Source: JAYPEY01 sp964519245 | GTDB lineage: Bacteria; Verrucomicrobiota; Verrucomicrobiia; Limisphaerales; JAYPEY01 | DNA length: 64,000 bases | NCBI GenBank assembly: GCA_964519245.1 | Contig: CAZFLK010000009.1 | Location: 1-64,000, forward strand | Direction of reading: 5' to 3' | Shown: positions 31,539 to 40,195 of the stretch, piece after piece | How the letters are laid out: every line of letters begins with the position of its first letter | Position numbering within the stretch: the stretch's first letter is position 1 | Position numbers and translations under genes: made by a program | Notes under the pieces: generated by a model | Database searches by the model: none | What the model saw: only the letters and a program-made list of their open reading frames with translations | What the model was told of the DNA's origin: nothing

Positions 31539-32512
31539 GCCTCGCCTCCCCCCGCCGTTTGCTCCGAATTCTCCAGCCCCCGGGTCAACCACAGGTGGAG
31601 CCCCCACATGCAGACCAACGCCAACCCCCAGGTCAACACCCATGCGTGATCGTGAACCAGCGTGCCGGCATCCTGGCCGAACGCCTCAGCGGCAATGATC
31701 ACCGTCGTGATACGGAGAACATTCCCCGCAATCGCCACCGGTATCGCCGCCGCAATCAAGGTCAACCGCCGCCACCACGCCGGAATCGACACAAACGCCA
31801 CGATCGTCGTCAAGATCAGCAGGGCCGTCAGACTGCGAATGCCACTGCAGGCGGGGGCCACGTCGTACTGATACCCCCCCTCCTGGTGAAAAATGCGGGA
31901 GCCGTCGTTGACGACGTCCGCATTCAGGAGATTCGCGCCGCCCCAAACCGAAATCTCGGTCACCAGAACCCTTAACGGGACCGTAATCGATTCCGTCAGC
32001 CCCCCGAGAGGCATGCAAAAGGCGAACAGAACAAACGGGAAGAAGGCCGCCCGCAAGACCTGCCATCCCCAGGCGACCCCCGCGATGGAATACAAACCCA
32101 GAAACAACGCGACAACCGACAACCTCCCCTGCTGCACCGCAAAACCAACCACATGCATTGCCGCCGCCAACCCAAGCCCCGCCAACCCCGGAGCCCAACT
32201 TCGCGCCTGCATCCCCGCAAATTCTTCCCGCTTCTGCCAGAAAAGATAGGCAACCACGAAGGGAATCAGATAACCGTGCGACTCATCGGAAAACTCCGAA
32301 CTGTAGATGCTCGACATCCACTCATACAAAGACGGGCTTGAGACATACCCCAGGTTCGCATTGCCCAAAAAGTGAAACAGGATCAGCCAAGGAATCGCCA
32401 AACCGAAAAACAGGGCCTTGTCCGGAACTCGACGCCAACAATCCAGGAACTCCTCCTGGAACGGAGGCGCTTCCTCGGTCGCTTCAACTGACTGGTTGGC
32501 TGTCTCGGTCAC
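31535..32512 (-). CDS. Exosortase (exosortase/archaeosortase family transpeptidase)
   Basis: The 325-residue integral membrane protein has about eight hydrophobic segments. The family's catalytic triad is visible: Cys222 in PACSGIRS, Arg267 in AGNVLRITT and His287 or His289 in LVHDHAW. Exosortases cut C-terminal sorting signals (PEP-CTERM and related types) from secreted proteins at the inner membrane. The gene overlaps an EpsI-like gene and is followed by exopolysaccharide genes, the usual context. I saw no matching tripartite C-terminal signal on the complete secreted proteins of this window, so its substrates are probably elsewhere. Confidence 0.9.
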   Translation of the reverse strand: MTETANQSVEATEEAPPFQEEFLDCWRRVPDKALFFGLAIPWLILFHFLGNANLGYVSSPSLYEWMSSIYSSEFSDESHGYLIPFVVAYLFWQKREEFAGMQARSWAPGLAGLGLAAAMHVVGFAVQQGRLSVVALFLGLYSIAGVAWGWQVLRAAFFPFVLFAFCMPLGGLTESITVPLRVLVTEISVWGGANLLNADVVNDGSRIFHQEGGYQYDVAPACSGIRSLTALLILTTIVAFVSIPAWWRRLTLIAAAIPVAIAGNVLRITTVIIAAEAFGQDAGTLVHDHAWVLTWGLALVCMWGLHLWLTRGLENSEQTAGGGEA

Positions 32513-33055
32513 CGTTGTCTAACAATCCCAACACCGCGTCACCCTCCACGGTTGCTCTCATTCTGCTTCTGACAAGGCCGCGCTTCCTAGCACGACCTCG
32601 ACCACCGACCAATGACATTCTGGCGACATTTTGGCAACGCCACCGCCCCAAAACAACCGACGCCGGTTCATAGATTCAAACAATCCCCCCTGTCCTCCCC
32701 CGCCAGAATCCTCAGATTGATGGCACAACACTGCACAATTTCTCTTTTTTGCGAAAATAGCCGCCCGATTCTGCGTTCTGGCGCCATTCCTGCCTAACGA
32801 TGAGCCCGTAAGACTTTGTTACGATTTGCCGAATTGCGACATAACGCTTGCTACCGACGATTAACCCATCATAAGTCGCATAAATGAGAAACCTGCGGGT
32901 TTCGTTGGAGAAGTACCCCGGCGTCGAGATCACTGGTTCGCGCCCACGACCTAGGCTGTATTCGTGGGGGAAAAAGGACTTCGGTCGCCCCTGAGCCTAA
33001 CTGACAATATTGACACCAAACCCTGAGGAGCCAACCCAACCCTAGACCCAATACC
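32513..33055. promoter_or_regulatory. Divergent intergenic region between exosortase and HYR protein genes
   Basis: The 543 bp hold no gene that I can support. It must carry promoters for both directions. A sigma-54-like site, TGGCGACATTTTGGCA (32621..32636, plus), has the GG-N10-GC spacing but a mismatch in each half, and lies 420 bp from the plus-strand start. An AT-richer stretch at 32720..32890 includes CTCTTTTTTGCG. A GAGGAG-like sequence near 33026..33031 is too far (about 25 bp) from ATG 33056 to be its ribosome site. All calls here are weak. Confidence 0.3.
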
Positions 33056-33694
33056 ATGCAACGCAACCCGACCCACCTGATAAAGGCTCTCCGCCGATGT
33101 TCCGCGCTCGCGGCCGCCTGCGGTCTGCTGTCCTTGCCCGCTCCCAGCGCCGTTGCGCAGGGAGCCGACAACGACGGCGATGGCCTCACCAACGACGACG
33201 AGACCTTCGTCTACAACACGGACCCCAACAACCCCGACACCGACGGCGATGGTTTCACCGACGGCGAGGAGGTGCTCAGCGGTTCAGACCCGCTTTCCAA
33301 CGACTGCGGACTACCGGTCGTCGATATCTGGGACACCACCGACCCGGATAATTACCAGTTGGTCGGCTCAATCCAGACCATCCGCACAGCCCAGACAGGC
33401 AAGCAGCACTATAACTACGGCGCCGTTTCCGCGGCTTCCGGCAGCCCGGCCAATGTCAATCTGGGACCGCGCAACTCAAGCATCTGGGTGCACCAGGATA
33501 CCCGGAATAGCGAACTGACCTTCGGTTTCATCTTCGGCAAGGCCCGCGACAGTTACGCGAATCGCGCCAAGCTGAACTTCCGCATCGTGGGAAGCGCGCC
33601 CGGCTCCGATCCCTACGTCTCCCAGTCAGACGACCCGGGCGAAGCCAAGGAAACCCCGGCCGGTTCCGATGCCTTCCTCGGCGACTATTACTAA
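33056..33694 (+). CDS. N-terminal fragment of a thrombospondin/HYR-type secreted protein (in-frame stop)
   Basis: This 212-residue fragment starts at ATG 33056 with a signal peptide ending near PAPSAVAQG. Two thrombospondin-type-3-like calcium repeats follow (DNDGDGLTNDDETFVYNTDP and DTDGDGFTDGEE). The rest is a beta-rich domain with DIWDTTDPDNYQLVG and GSAPGSDPYVSQSDDPGEAK. It ends at TAA 33692..33694, but the same frame continues with good coding sequence (NNANTDGIAVSGIEGNRWT) directly into the HYR protein at 33947. A single base change from TAC or TAT would explain the stop. Genuine nonsense mutation and sequencing error cannot be told apart here. The intact gene would be 33056..38305, about 1749 residues. 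Confidence 0.8.
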   Translation: MQRNPTHLIKALRRCSALAAACGLLSLPAPSAVAQGADNDGDGLTNDDETFVYNTDPNNPDTDGDGFTDGEEVLSGSDPLSNDCGLPVVDIWDTTDPDNYQLVGSIQTIRTAQTGKQHYNYGAVSAASGSPANVNLGPRNSSIWVHQDTRNSELTFGFIFGKARDSYANRAKLNFRIVGSAPGSDPYVSQSDDPGEAKETPAGSDAFLGDYY

Positions 33695-33946
33695 AACAAC
33701 GCCAACACGGACGGAATCGCCGTCAGCGGCATCGAAGGCAACCGCTGGACCATCATTATCGACTCCGTCGATTTCGGAAACCTCCTGAACTGGTATGCCG
33801 CCAGCGGCGAGACGTCCGATTTCTCGGACGACTTCCGCCTCACCCCAGGCAGGGAATACCGCCTGACTCCGCACTGCAATGCGCCTTCCGGCCAACCCGT
33901 CACCGTCACCGGCCGCCCGCCGGTTGCCATCGCGCAGGACATCACG

Positions 33947-36900
33947 GTGAACGCCGGGGCGGCGTGCTTCGTCAACGTGACGCCCGAGCAAGTGGATAAT
34001 GGCTCCTATGACCCCGATCAGGACCCCATCTCCTTCGAGCTCAGCCCTTCCGGTCCCTACAATGTGGGAACGACTCCGGTTGTCCTCACCGTCAACGACA
34101 CCGTCGGCGGCGGCGTCAGCGTCGCGACAGCCACCATCACCGTGGTGGACACCACGCCGCCAGTCATCACCGGCGAAGACATCGTCGTCAACGCCGACCC
34201 CGGACAATGCGGCGCGATTGTCAATCACGGCGCTTCCGCGACAGACAACTGCGGTTCCGTCGACTTCAGCTGCTCGCACAATTCCGGCAGCCTGTTCCCC
34301 ATCGGGACAACGACCGTCACCTGCGTCGCGGTCGACCAGGCCGGCCATGTCACGGAGCACAGCTTCACAGTGACCGTCGAAGACAACGAGGCCCCGGCCA
34401 TCAACGTCGCGGATATCGTTGCCGCCAATGCACCCGGACAATGCGGCGCCGTGGTCAGTTTCTCACCTGCGGTGACCGACAATTGCGGTGTCGCGAGAGT
34501 GACAACCAGCCACGTTTCCGGCTCCGCGTTCCCCGTCGGCTCCACTCCAGTGATCGTGACCGCCACCGACGTCAACGGCAACGTCAGCTCCGCAACCTTC
34601 AACGTCACGGTCAATGACATCGAGGCGCCGGTGATCGTCCCGATCACCCAACCGGCCGACCTGAACCAGTGGACCTCCGAGCCTCCCGGCGCGGGCGTCT
34701 GGACGGTCGACAGCAGCGGCGCCACGGTGCTGCAGAGCATCAATGGCCTGGCCACTTTCTTCTACAGCGATTTCGGCGCGCTCAGCGGCGTGGAACTGTC
34801 CGGCGGCATCACCGTCAAGACGACGGGCGACGACGACTACATTGGCATCGCCCTCGGCTTCGAACCGGGCGACACCTCCGACGCCAACGCGGACTACCTG
34901 TTGATAGATTGGAAGCAAAACACGCAGAGCCACCCATGGGGCACGGCACACAGAGGCCTCGCGGTTTCCCGCGTCAAGGGAGTCGCCACCGACGCCAATT
35001 TCTGGGCGCACACCGGGGCGGTCAACGAACTGGCCCGGGGCGCCAACCTCTCCAGCACGGGTTGGCGTGACCTCACCTCCTACACCTTCACCTTCGACTA
35101 CTCCGCGACCAGCCTGAAGGTCTACATCAACGGACAACTGGAAATCGATATCGACGCCCCAGCCAACGACCCGTTCCCCAACGGCCGCTTCGCCTTCTAC
35201 AACTTCTCGCAGTCGCATGTGGAATACCAGGGCGTCGCCATCACCCCGACGCTCACGGACATCACCATTGAATGCAACACGCACGGCGGCGCAACCAACG
35301 TCGATCTCGGCTCGGCCATCGCCACCGACAACTGCGACGCGAATCCGGTCATCGCAAACGATGCGCCCGCGTTCTTCCCGCTGGGCTCAACGCTCGTAAC
35401 CTGGACCGCCACCGACGCGGCCGGCAACGCCACCACGATCCTCCAGAACGTGACTGTGGTCGACAACACCGCTCCGGTCATCAGCGGATTGGCCGACCTC
35501 GTTGTCGCCAACACCCCGGGCCAATGCGACGCGCCGGTCGACTTCGCCGCCACAACCGAAGACTGCAGCCCCGTCGATGTGACCTACAGCATCGCGCCAG
35601 GATCCGCCTTCCCCGTCGGCTCCACCCCCGTCACCGTCACGGCAACGGATGCTTCGGGCAACTCCAGCGTCTCCTCATTCACGGTCACCGTCACCGACAC
35701 AGAAGCTCCTGTCATCACAGCCCCCGCCGACATCGTGGTCAACAACGATCCCGGGGCCTGCGGGGCGGCGGTTGAATTCGGAATCGGCGCAACCGACAAC
35801 TGCGGCGTTTTGAGCGTCAATGCCGACGCCGCATCTGGCGACATCTTCCCCGTCGGCACAACGACGGTGAATATCGTCGCCGCCGACATCCACGGGAACG
35901 CCGGCAGCCGTTCATTCAACGTGACGGTTATCGACGCCGAAGCGCCGGCCATCTCCATCATGCCGGACATCACGGTCAGCAACGATCCGGGAGTCTGCGG
36001 CGCAATCGTGGAATTCGACCTGTCGGCCACCGACAACTGCGGGATTGACAGGCTCTACAGCAAACGCGCCTCGGGCAGTCTGTTCCCGGTCGGCACAAGT
36101 CGCGTCACCATCATCGCCTACGATGTCAACGGAAACCACAGCGTCAGCCGCTTCAACGTCACGGTGATCGACACCGAGGCGCCCGTGTTCGCGCCTGTTT
36201 CCGACATCACGGTCTCCAACGCCCCGGGAGCCTGCTCGGCCGTTGTCAGCTACGCGGTCTCAGCGACCGACAACTGCGACGGTTTCGGCAGCTCCAAACA
36301 TCTCGCCAAGAAGAAGAAAACGGCAACCCAGAAACAAAAGGCGGAGGCGACCCAGGAGCAGCAAAAGGCACAGCAGGAAGCCGCCACCAAGGAAGCGACG
36401 ATGCAACAGGCCGCCACCGCACAGCATGATGCTACGCAAACCACATCGGGTTCCCTCGCTGTGACCTGCGATCCCCCGGCGGGAAGCTCGTTCCCGGTCG
36501 GCTCCACAACGGTGACCTGCACGGCCACGGACAGCCACGGCAACACCAGCGTCACCACGTTCACCGTCACGGTCACGGACGACGAAGCCCCGGCCATCGC
36601 AACCATCGCCGACATCTCGGTCGTCAATGACCCGGGCGTCTGCGGCGCGGCTATCAGCTTCGCCCCGACGGCTTCCGACAACTGCGGCATCGAGAGCGTC
36701 GTCACGGACGCCGCCTCCGGCTCGCTGTTCCCGGTTGGCGCGACCACCGTCAACATCACGGCGACCGACATCCATGGCAATGAATCGACCAGTTCGTTCA
36801 ATGTCACCGTCGCCGACAATGAAGCCCCGGCCATCGCAACCATCGCCGACATCTCCGTCGACACCGACGCCGGCGTCTGCGGGGCGGCCGTCAACTACGC

Positions 36901-38305
36901 CCCGACAGCTTCCGACAACTGCGCGGTCGCCAGCGTCGCCACGGACATCCCCTCCGGATACCAGTTCCCGGTCGGAACGACGCCGGTCACCGTCACGGCA
37001 ACTGACATCCACGGCAATAGCGCCACCAGCTCCTTCAATGTCACCGTGACGGACAACGAAGCCCCGGTCATCGCGCCGATTACGGACATCTCGGTCAACA
37101 ACGACGCCGGTCAATGCAGCGCCGTTGTCAGCTACGCGCCGGCTGCCACAGATAACTGCGGCGTCGCGAGCGTCAGCGTGGACATCGACTCTGGAACCCA
37201 GTTCCCGGTCGGATCCACCACCGTGACCATCACAGCGACCGACATCCACGGCAACAACAGCACGAGCACATTCACCGTGACCGTAACGGACAACGAAGCT
37301 CCGGTCATCGCGCCGATCGCCGACATCGTTGTCGGCAACGACGCCGGCGTTTGCGGCGCGGTCGTCGCCTACAATCCGACGGCAACGGACAACTGCGAGG
37401 TGGCCAGCGTCACCACGGACATTGCCTCCGGGACGCTGTTCGAGGTCGGGACGACAACGGTCACCATCACGGCCATCGACATCCACGGAAACAGCGCGAC
37501 AAGCTCGTTCAGTGTCACGGTTGAGGATCTCGAGGCTCCGGTCATCGATCCCGCCGCCGCCGACCTCACGGTCGAGTGCGACGGCGCGGGCAATATCGAC
37601 GACCTGAACGCCTGGCTCGCGGCCAACGGCGGCGCCTCCGCCACCGACAACTGCGGGATCGACGGGTGGAGCCATGACTTCGCCGGTCTCACCGACGAGT
37701 GCGGCGCCACCGGCTCCGCCACGGTGACCTTCACGGCAACCGACATCCACGGCAACAGCAGCAGCACGAGCGCGACCTTCACCATCGTGGACACCACCGC
37801 GCCGGAACTCGCCTGGGCCATCAATGGCGCGGCGGTCAACGAGACGGATCCGCACAGCATCAAGCCGAACGAAGTCCCGGTCACCGTCACCGTAACCGCC
37901 TCGGACCTTTGCGGCGGCGCGGACATCAACGCTCTCGGCGTCACCTTCCACAAGGTCAACGGCGCGGGCAAGATTGTCGACAAGACGGACGACGCCGAGT
38001 TCACCATCGTGGGCGGCGTGTTGACCATCCTCGACTCGGCCGGCGTGGGCACGATCATCACGATCACCTCCAACGGCATCGACGACTGCGGCAACATCTC
38101 GGAGACCGAGACCATGATCATCAACGTCGTCAACCCCGGCAAAGGCGGGGGAAACAACGGCGGCGGCAATGACGGCAAAGGCAACGAAGGCGTCGGCAAT
38201 GGCGTGGACGGCGATACGCCCGGCCACGACAACAACGGCGGCAACGACGACCCCGGCACAGGCCCCGGCAACCCCGGCGCCAAGGGCGGCAAGAAAAAAC
38301 GCTGA
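33947..38305 (+). CDS. HYR-repeat protein with thrombospondin C-terminal-like domain (continuation after in-frame stop)
   Basis: The coding frame is open from 33695; the first usable start is GTG 33947, but this is probably the downstream part of the gene starting at 33056. It holds about eleven or twelve HYR domains of about 80 residues, each with the pattern EAPVI...DI-V-ND-G-CGA and TDNCG, plus paired cysteines. At 34620..35235 a thrombospondin C-terminal (L-lectin-like) domain is inserted: GDDDYIGIALGFEPG, LLIDWKQNTQ, FWAHTGAVNE and FYNFSQSHVEYQ. At about 36285..36455 one HYR domain carries a Lys/Gln/Ala-rich insert. The C-terminus is Gly/Asn-rich and ends GGKKKR, with no membrane anchor. 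Probably a secreted adhesive or matrix protein; ligand unknown. Confidence 0.85.
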   Translation: MNAGAACFVNVTPEQVDNGSYDPDQDPISFELSPSGPYNVGTTPVVLTVNDTVGGGVSVATATITVVDTTPPVITGEDIVVNADPGQCGAIVNHGASATDNCGSVDFSCSHNSGSLFPIGTTTVTCVAVDQAGHVTEHSFTVTVEDNEAPAINVADIVAANAPGQCGAVVSFSPAVTDNCGVARVTTSHVSGSAFPVGSTPVIVTATDVNGNVSSATFNVTVNDIEAPVIVPITQPADLNQWTSEPPGAGVWTVDSSGATVLQSINGLATFFYSDFGALSGVELSGGITVKTTGDDDYIGIALGFEPGDTSDANADYLLIDWKQNTQSHPWGTAHRGLAVSRVKGVATDANFWAHTGAVNELARGANLSSTGWRDLTSYTFTFDYSATSLKVYINGQLEIDIDAPANDPFPNGRFAFYNFSQSHVEYQGVAITPTLTDITIECNTHGGATNVDLGSAIATDNCDANPVIANDAPAFFPLGSTLVTWTATDAAGNATTILQNVTVVDNTAPVISGLADLVVANTPGQCDAPVDFAATTEDCSPVDVTYSIAPGSAFPVGSTPVTVTATDASGNSSVSSFTVTVTDTEAPVITAPADIVVNNDPGACGAAVEFGIGATDNCGVLSVNADAASGDIFPVGTTTVNIVAADIHGNAGSRSFNVTVIDAEAPAISIMPDITVSNDPGVCGAIVEFDLSATDNCGIDRLYSKRASGSLFPVGTSRVTIIAYDVNGNHSVSRFNVTVIDTEAPVFAPVSDITVSNAPGACSAVVSYAVSATDNCDGFGSSKHLAKKKKTATQKQKAEATQEQQKAQQEAATKEATMQQAATAQHDATQTTSGSLAVTCDPPAGSSFPVGSTTVTCTATDSHGNTSVTTFTVTVTDDEAPAIATIADISVVNDPGVCGAAISFAPTASDNCGIESVVTDAASGSLFPVGATTVNITATDIHGNESTSSFNVTVADNEAPAIATIADISVDTDAGVCGAAVNYAPTASDNCAVASVATDIPSGYQFPVGTTPVTVTATDIHGNSATSSFNVTVTDNEAPVIAPITDISVNNDAGQCSAVVSYAPAATDNCGVASVSVDIDSGTQFPVGSTTVTITATDIHGNNSTSTFTVTVTDNEAPVIAPIADIVVGNDAGVCGAVVAYNPTATDNCEVASVTTDIASGTLFEVGTTTVTITAIDIHGNSATSSFSVTVEDLEAPVIDPAAADLTVECDGAGNIDDLNAWLAANGGASATDNCGIDGWSHDFAGLTDECGATGSATVTFTATDIHGNSSSTSATFTIVDTTAPELAWAINGAAVNETDPHSIKPNEVPVTVTVTASDLCGGADINALGVTFHKVNGAGKIVDKTDDAEFTIVGGVLTILDSAGVGTIITITSNGIDDCGNISETETMIINVVNPGKGGGNNGGGNDGKGNEGVGNGVDGDTPGHDNNGGNDDPGTGPGNPGAKGGKKKR

Positions 38306-38333
38306 GCCTCAGCCCAACTGATTGACCCACATC

Positions 38334-38367
38334 CGCGCGGTCGGCGAAAGCCGGCCGCGCGTTTTTT
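38334..38367 (+). terminator. Rho-independent terminator after the HYR protein gene
   Basis: A 12-bp GC-rich stem (38334..38345 with 38350..38361, one G-T pair) closes a GAAA tetraloop and is followed by six Ts (38362..38367). It lies 28 bp after the stop at 38305, in the right orientation to end that gene. Confidence 0.9.
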
Positions 38368-38383
38368 ATGCCTCTGCAGAAAG

Positions 38384-38490
38384 TCCGGAGGGACGCGAAG
38401 AAGGTAGCCGGTGTGTGGAAGGCGCGTCAGCGCCTGAAACCACCGGTATAGTCAACAAGATCGCATTGCGCCCTGGAAGGGCGCGAGAAG
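38384..38490 (+). repeat. REP-like palindromic repeat, solo copy A
   Basis: It reads CCGGAGGGA ... GGTAGCCGGT ... GCGTCAGCGCC ... AACCACCGG ... GCGCCCTGGAAGGGCGC, aligning along its length with the copies at 46531..46640, 46741..46847 and 47329..47437. It is the most diverged of the four and has no transposase beside it. Confidence 0.7.
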
Positions 38491-38556
38491 CCAAGGGAAA
38501 CGAATGACCGTGAGGTTCTGCCGCCGGCCGCCATCTTTTCGTCCCTCCGGGACCTG

Positions 38557-38617
38557 CTGTAGCGGCGCCTGTGTCAGGCGATCGTTCCGCAATGGGCTCA
38601 CAGGGCCCTCACTACAG
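38557..38617. repeat. Imperfect palindrome (possible MITE fragment)
   Basis: CTGTAG (38557..38562) and CTACAG (38612..38617) bound a 61-bp segment with an inner GCCTG/CAGGC hairpin. It may be another mobile palindromic unit; only one copy was seen in the window. Confidence 0.35.
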
Positions 38618-38730
38618 AAAAGTCCCTTCGGACTTACAATTGCGCCCCCTCCTTTAATTGCGCCCTTCGCGAGGTCGGCCAGGTTCGTTCACTTTACACC
38701 CCGTTCATCGCTGCCTACGCTCTTCAGACC

Positions 38731-39783
38731 ATGAGCCCCGACACGACACTTCGCGCCGCCACAGGGATTCTCGCTGCCGTCGCTTTGGCGCTCAGCGCAG
38801 CGTGCTCGGATACAGACGCTCCCGTTCCCACCCAGAAAACAACGTCGGCGAACAACACCGTCTACGACAGCAACGATTCGGAAGCCACCCTCAACACCGA
38901 CAACTCCCCAGAATCCCTTCTCCATCCAGTCGCCGACGCTCGTGCGCGAGCCAAGGCAGCCAACACGGAAGTGGATGCACTGGAAAGCTCCCGTTCGGAC
39001 AAGACCGACGACGAACGCAAGGCCTGGATCGAAGGCTTCCGGCAAACAGCCTCCACCGGAAACGCCAAAGCCCTGGCCAGTCGCATCGAGTCCAGCCGCT
39101 ATGAAATGAACCCGGTGGAACGCGCCTCCCTGCTGAAAGAATCATCCATCTGGCTCGCCGGGCGTCACCCTGAGCAGGCGCAAGCCGTGCTGAGCGAGAT
39201 CACGGACACCCGCGACCGCGGCCAGATGGCCAACGCCATGATTCAAACGCTCGCAAAAGCAGACCCGGCCAAGGCCGCCGAATGGGTCTCCGGCCTCACC
39301 TCACCCGACCTGGCGAAACAAGCGCATGAAACCATGGCCCGCGAATGGGCCCGTTCCGACATCGACGCCGCCATCGAGTGGATCGGCGGGATCACCGACG
39401 GCAAAGCCCAGGCCGCCGCGGGCGAGGTCCTCATGTGGACCTGGACCCAACAGGACCTCGATGGCGCGCTCGCTTGGGCGGAACAACTGGAACCCTCCGC
39501 GTTCCGCGATGGCGTCTATCTGAAAACTTCCAAGATGGTCGCCAACAACGATCCCGCAGCCGCCACCCAGTGGGCCGCGCAATTCCCGGGCAACGAACTC
39601 CGCAGCCAGGCGCTCACCTATTCCCTCCACCGCTGGGTGGACAAGGACGCCGCCGCGGCCGCGACCTGGGCCTCCAGCGTCCCTGACGAAACACTCCGCT
39701 CCAGCGCGCTCTCGCTGATCACTGCCACCTGGTCCAAACGCGACCCTGAGGCCGCGCGACAATGGCAGGACGCAGCGAAGTGA
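38731..39783 (+). CDS. Repeat lipoprotein of unknown function
   Basis: The 350-residue protein starts at ATG 38731 with a lipoprotein signal (ILAAVALALSAACSD; the Cys of the SAAC lipobox is about residue 25). After a charged, coiled-coil-prone stretch (about 60-130) come at least five helical repeats of about 33 residues with the pattern W...D..AA..W...L (KADPAKAAEWVSGL, RSDIDAAIEWIGGI, QQDLDGALAWAEQL, NNDPAAATQWAAQF, DKDAAAAATWASSV). Similar repeats are common in Verrucomicrobiota secreted proteins and look like a TPR/HEAT-type solenoid. I do not know the function. It is probably anchored to a membrane by its lipid. Confidence 0.8.
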   Translation: MSPDTTLRAATGILAAVALALSAACSDTDAPVPTQKTTSANNTVYDSNDSEATLNTDNSPESLLHPVADARARAKAANTEVDALESSRSDKTDDERKAWIEGFRQTASTGNAKALASRIESSRYEMNPVERASLLKESSIWLAGRHPEQAQAVLSEITDTRDRGQMANAMIQTLAKADPAKAAEWVSGLTSPDLAKQAHETMAREWARSDIDAAIEWIGGITDGKAQAAAGEVLMWTWTQQDLDGALAWAEQLEPSAFRDGVYLKTSKMVANNDPAAATQWAAQFPGNELRSQALTYSLHRWVDKDAAAAATWASSVPDETLRSSALSLITATWSKRDPEAARQWQDAAK

Positions 39784-40195
39784 CGCCGCGATTTGCCCGA
39801 CCTTTCCCTCGTCCCTCCTCGCGGGAGCGGCATTGCCAGGTCAAACTGGCTCGACCTTCCTCCGTGTTCGATGCTTTCCACGACAGGGCGAAGCATCGGA
39901 TACCCGCAACCTTCGGTCGCTGCCCGTTCTCGGCCCTCCAAAATTTCAAAGAAAACTTCTGCAAGATCCGGGGCGTCAATCGTTCCTTGTAGAAGTATGA
40001 CCGCTGATTTCGATCCCGAGCGGCCCCGCGCTGGGGGCGTCGCCGTTTTATCCAGTTGCCAATTCATTGGTTTCGCCGTATCCCCTCAGCGTGCGTCAAG
40101 GGCCGTCGGCGGGACTTCTCCCGCAATGCGGAAACGCGCGAGACGGGATCACCCGGAGCATGACGCCCCTCCGACACATCATTTCCACCTTTCCC
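39784..40195. other. Intergenic region, no gene seen
   Basis: The 412 bp between the repeat lipoprotein and the Ig-like protein gene hold no frame with convincing coding wording, RNA-like structure or strong terminator. A promoter for the gene at 40196 must be here but is not obvious. Confidence 0.4.

Larger units (their letters stand above)
38306..38730. other. Intergenic region with terminator and repeat elements
   Basis: The 425-bp space holds a strong terminator (38334..38367), a copy of the ~107-bp palindromic repeat also found around the transposase gene near 47 kb (38384..38490), and a 61-bp imperfect palindrome bounded by CTGTAG and CTACAG (38557..38617). No gene is supported. Confidence 0.6.

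Noticed and set aside
31539..31643. Longer start for the EpsI-like gene
   Set aside because: The extra 35 residues (MGVDLGVGVGLHVGAPPVVD...) are low-complexity and overlap the exosortase coding sequence; ATG 31538 gives a proper membrane anchor and the ATGA coupling.
33692..33694. Programmed stop-codon readthrough or recoding
   Set aside because: No stem-loop or known recoding context seen after the TAA; mutation or base error is simpler.
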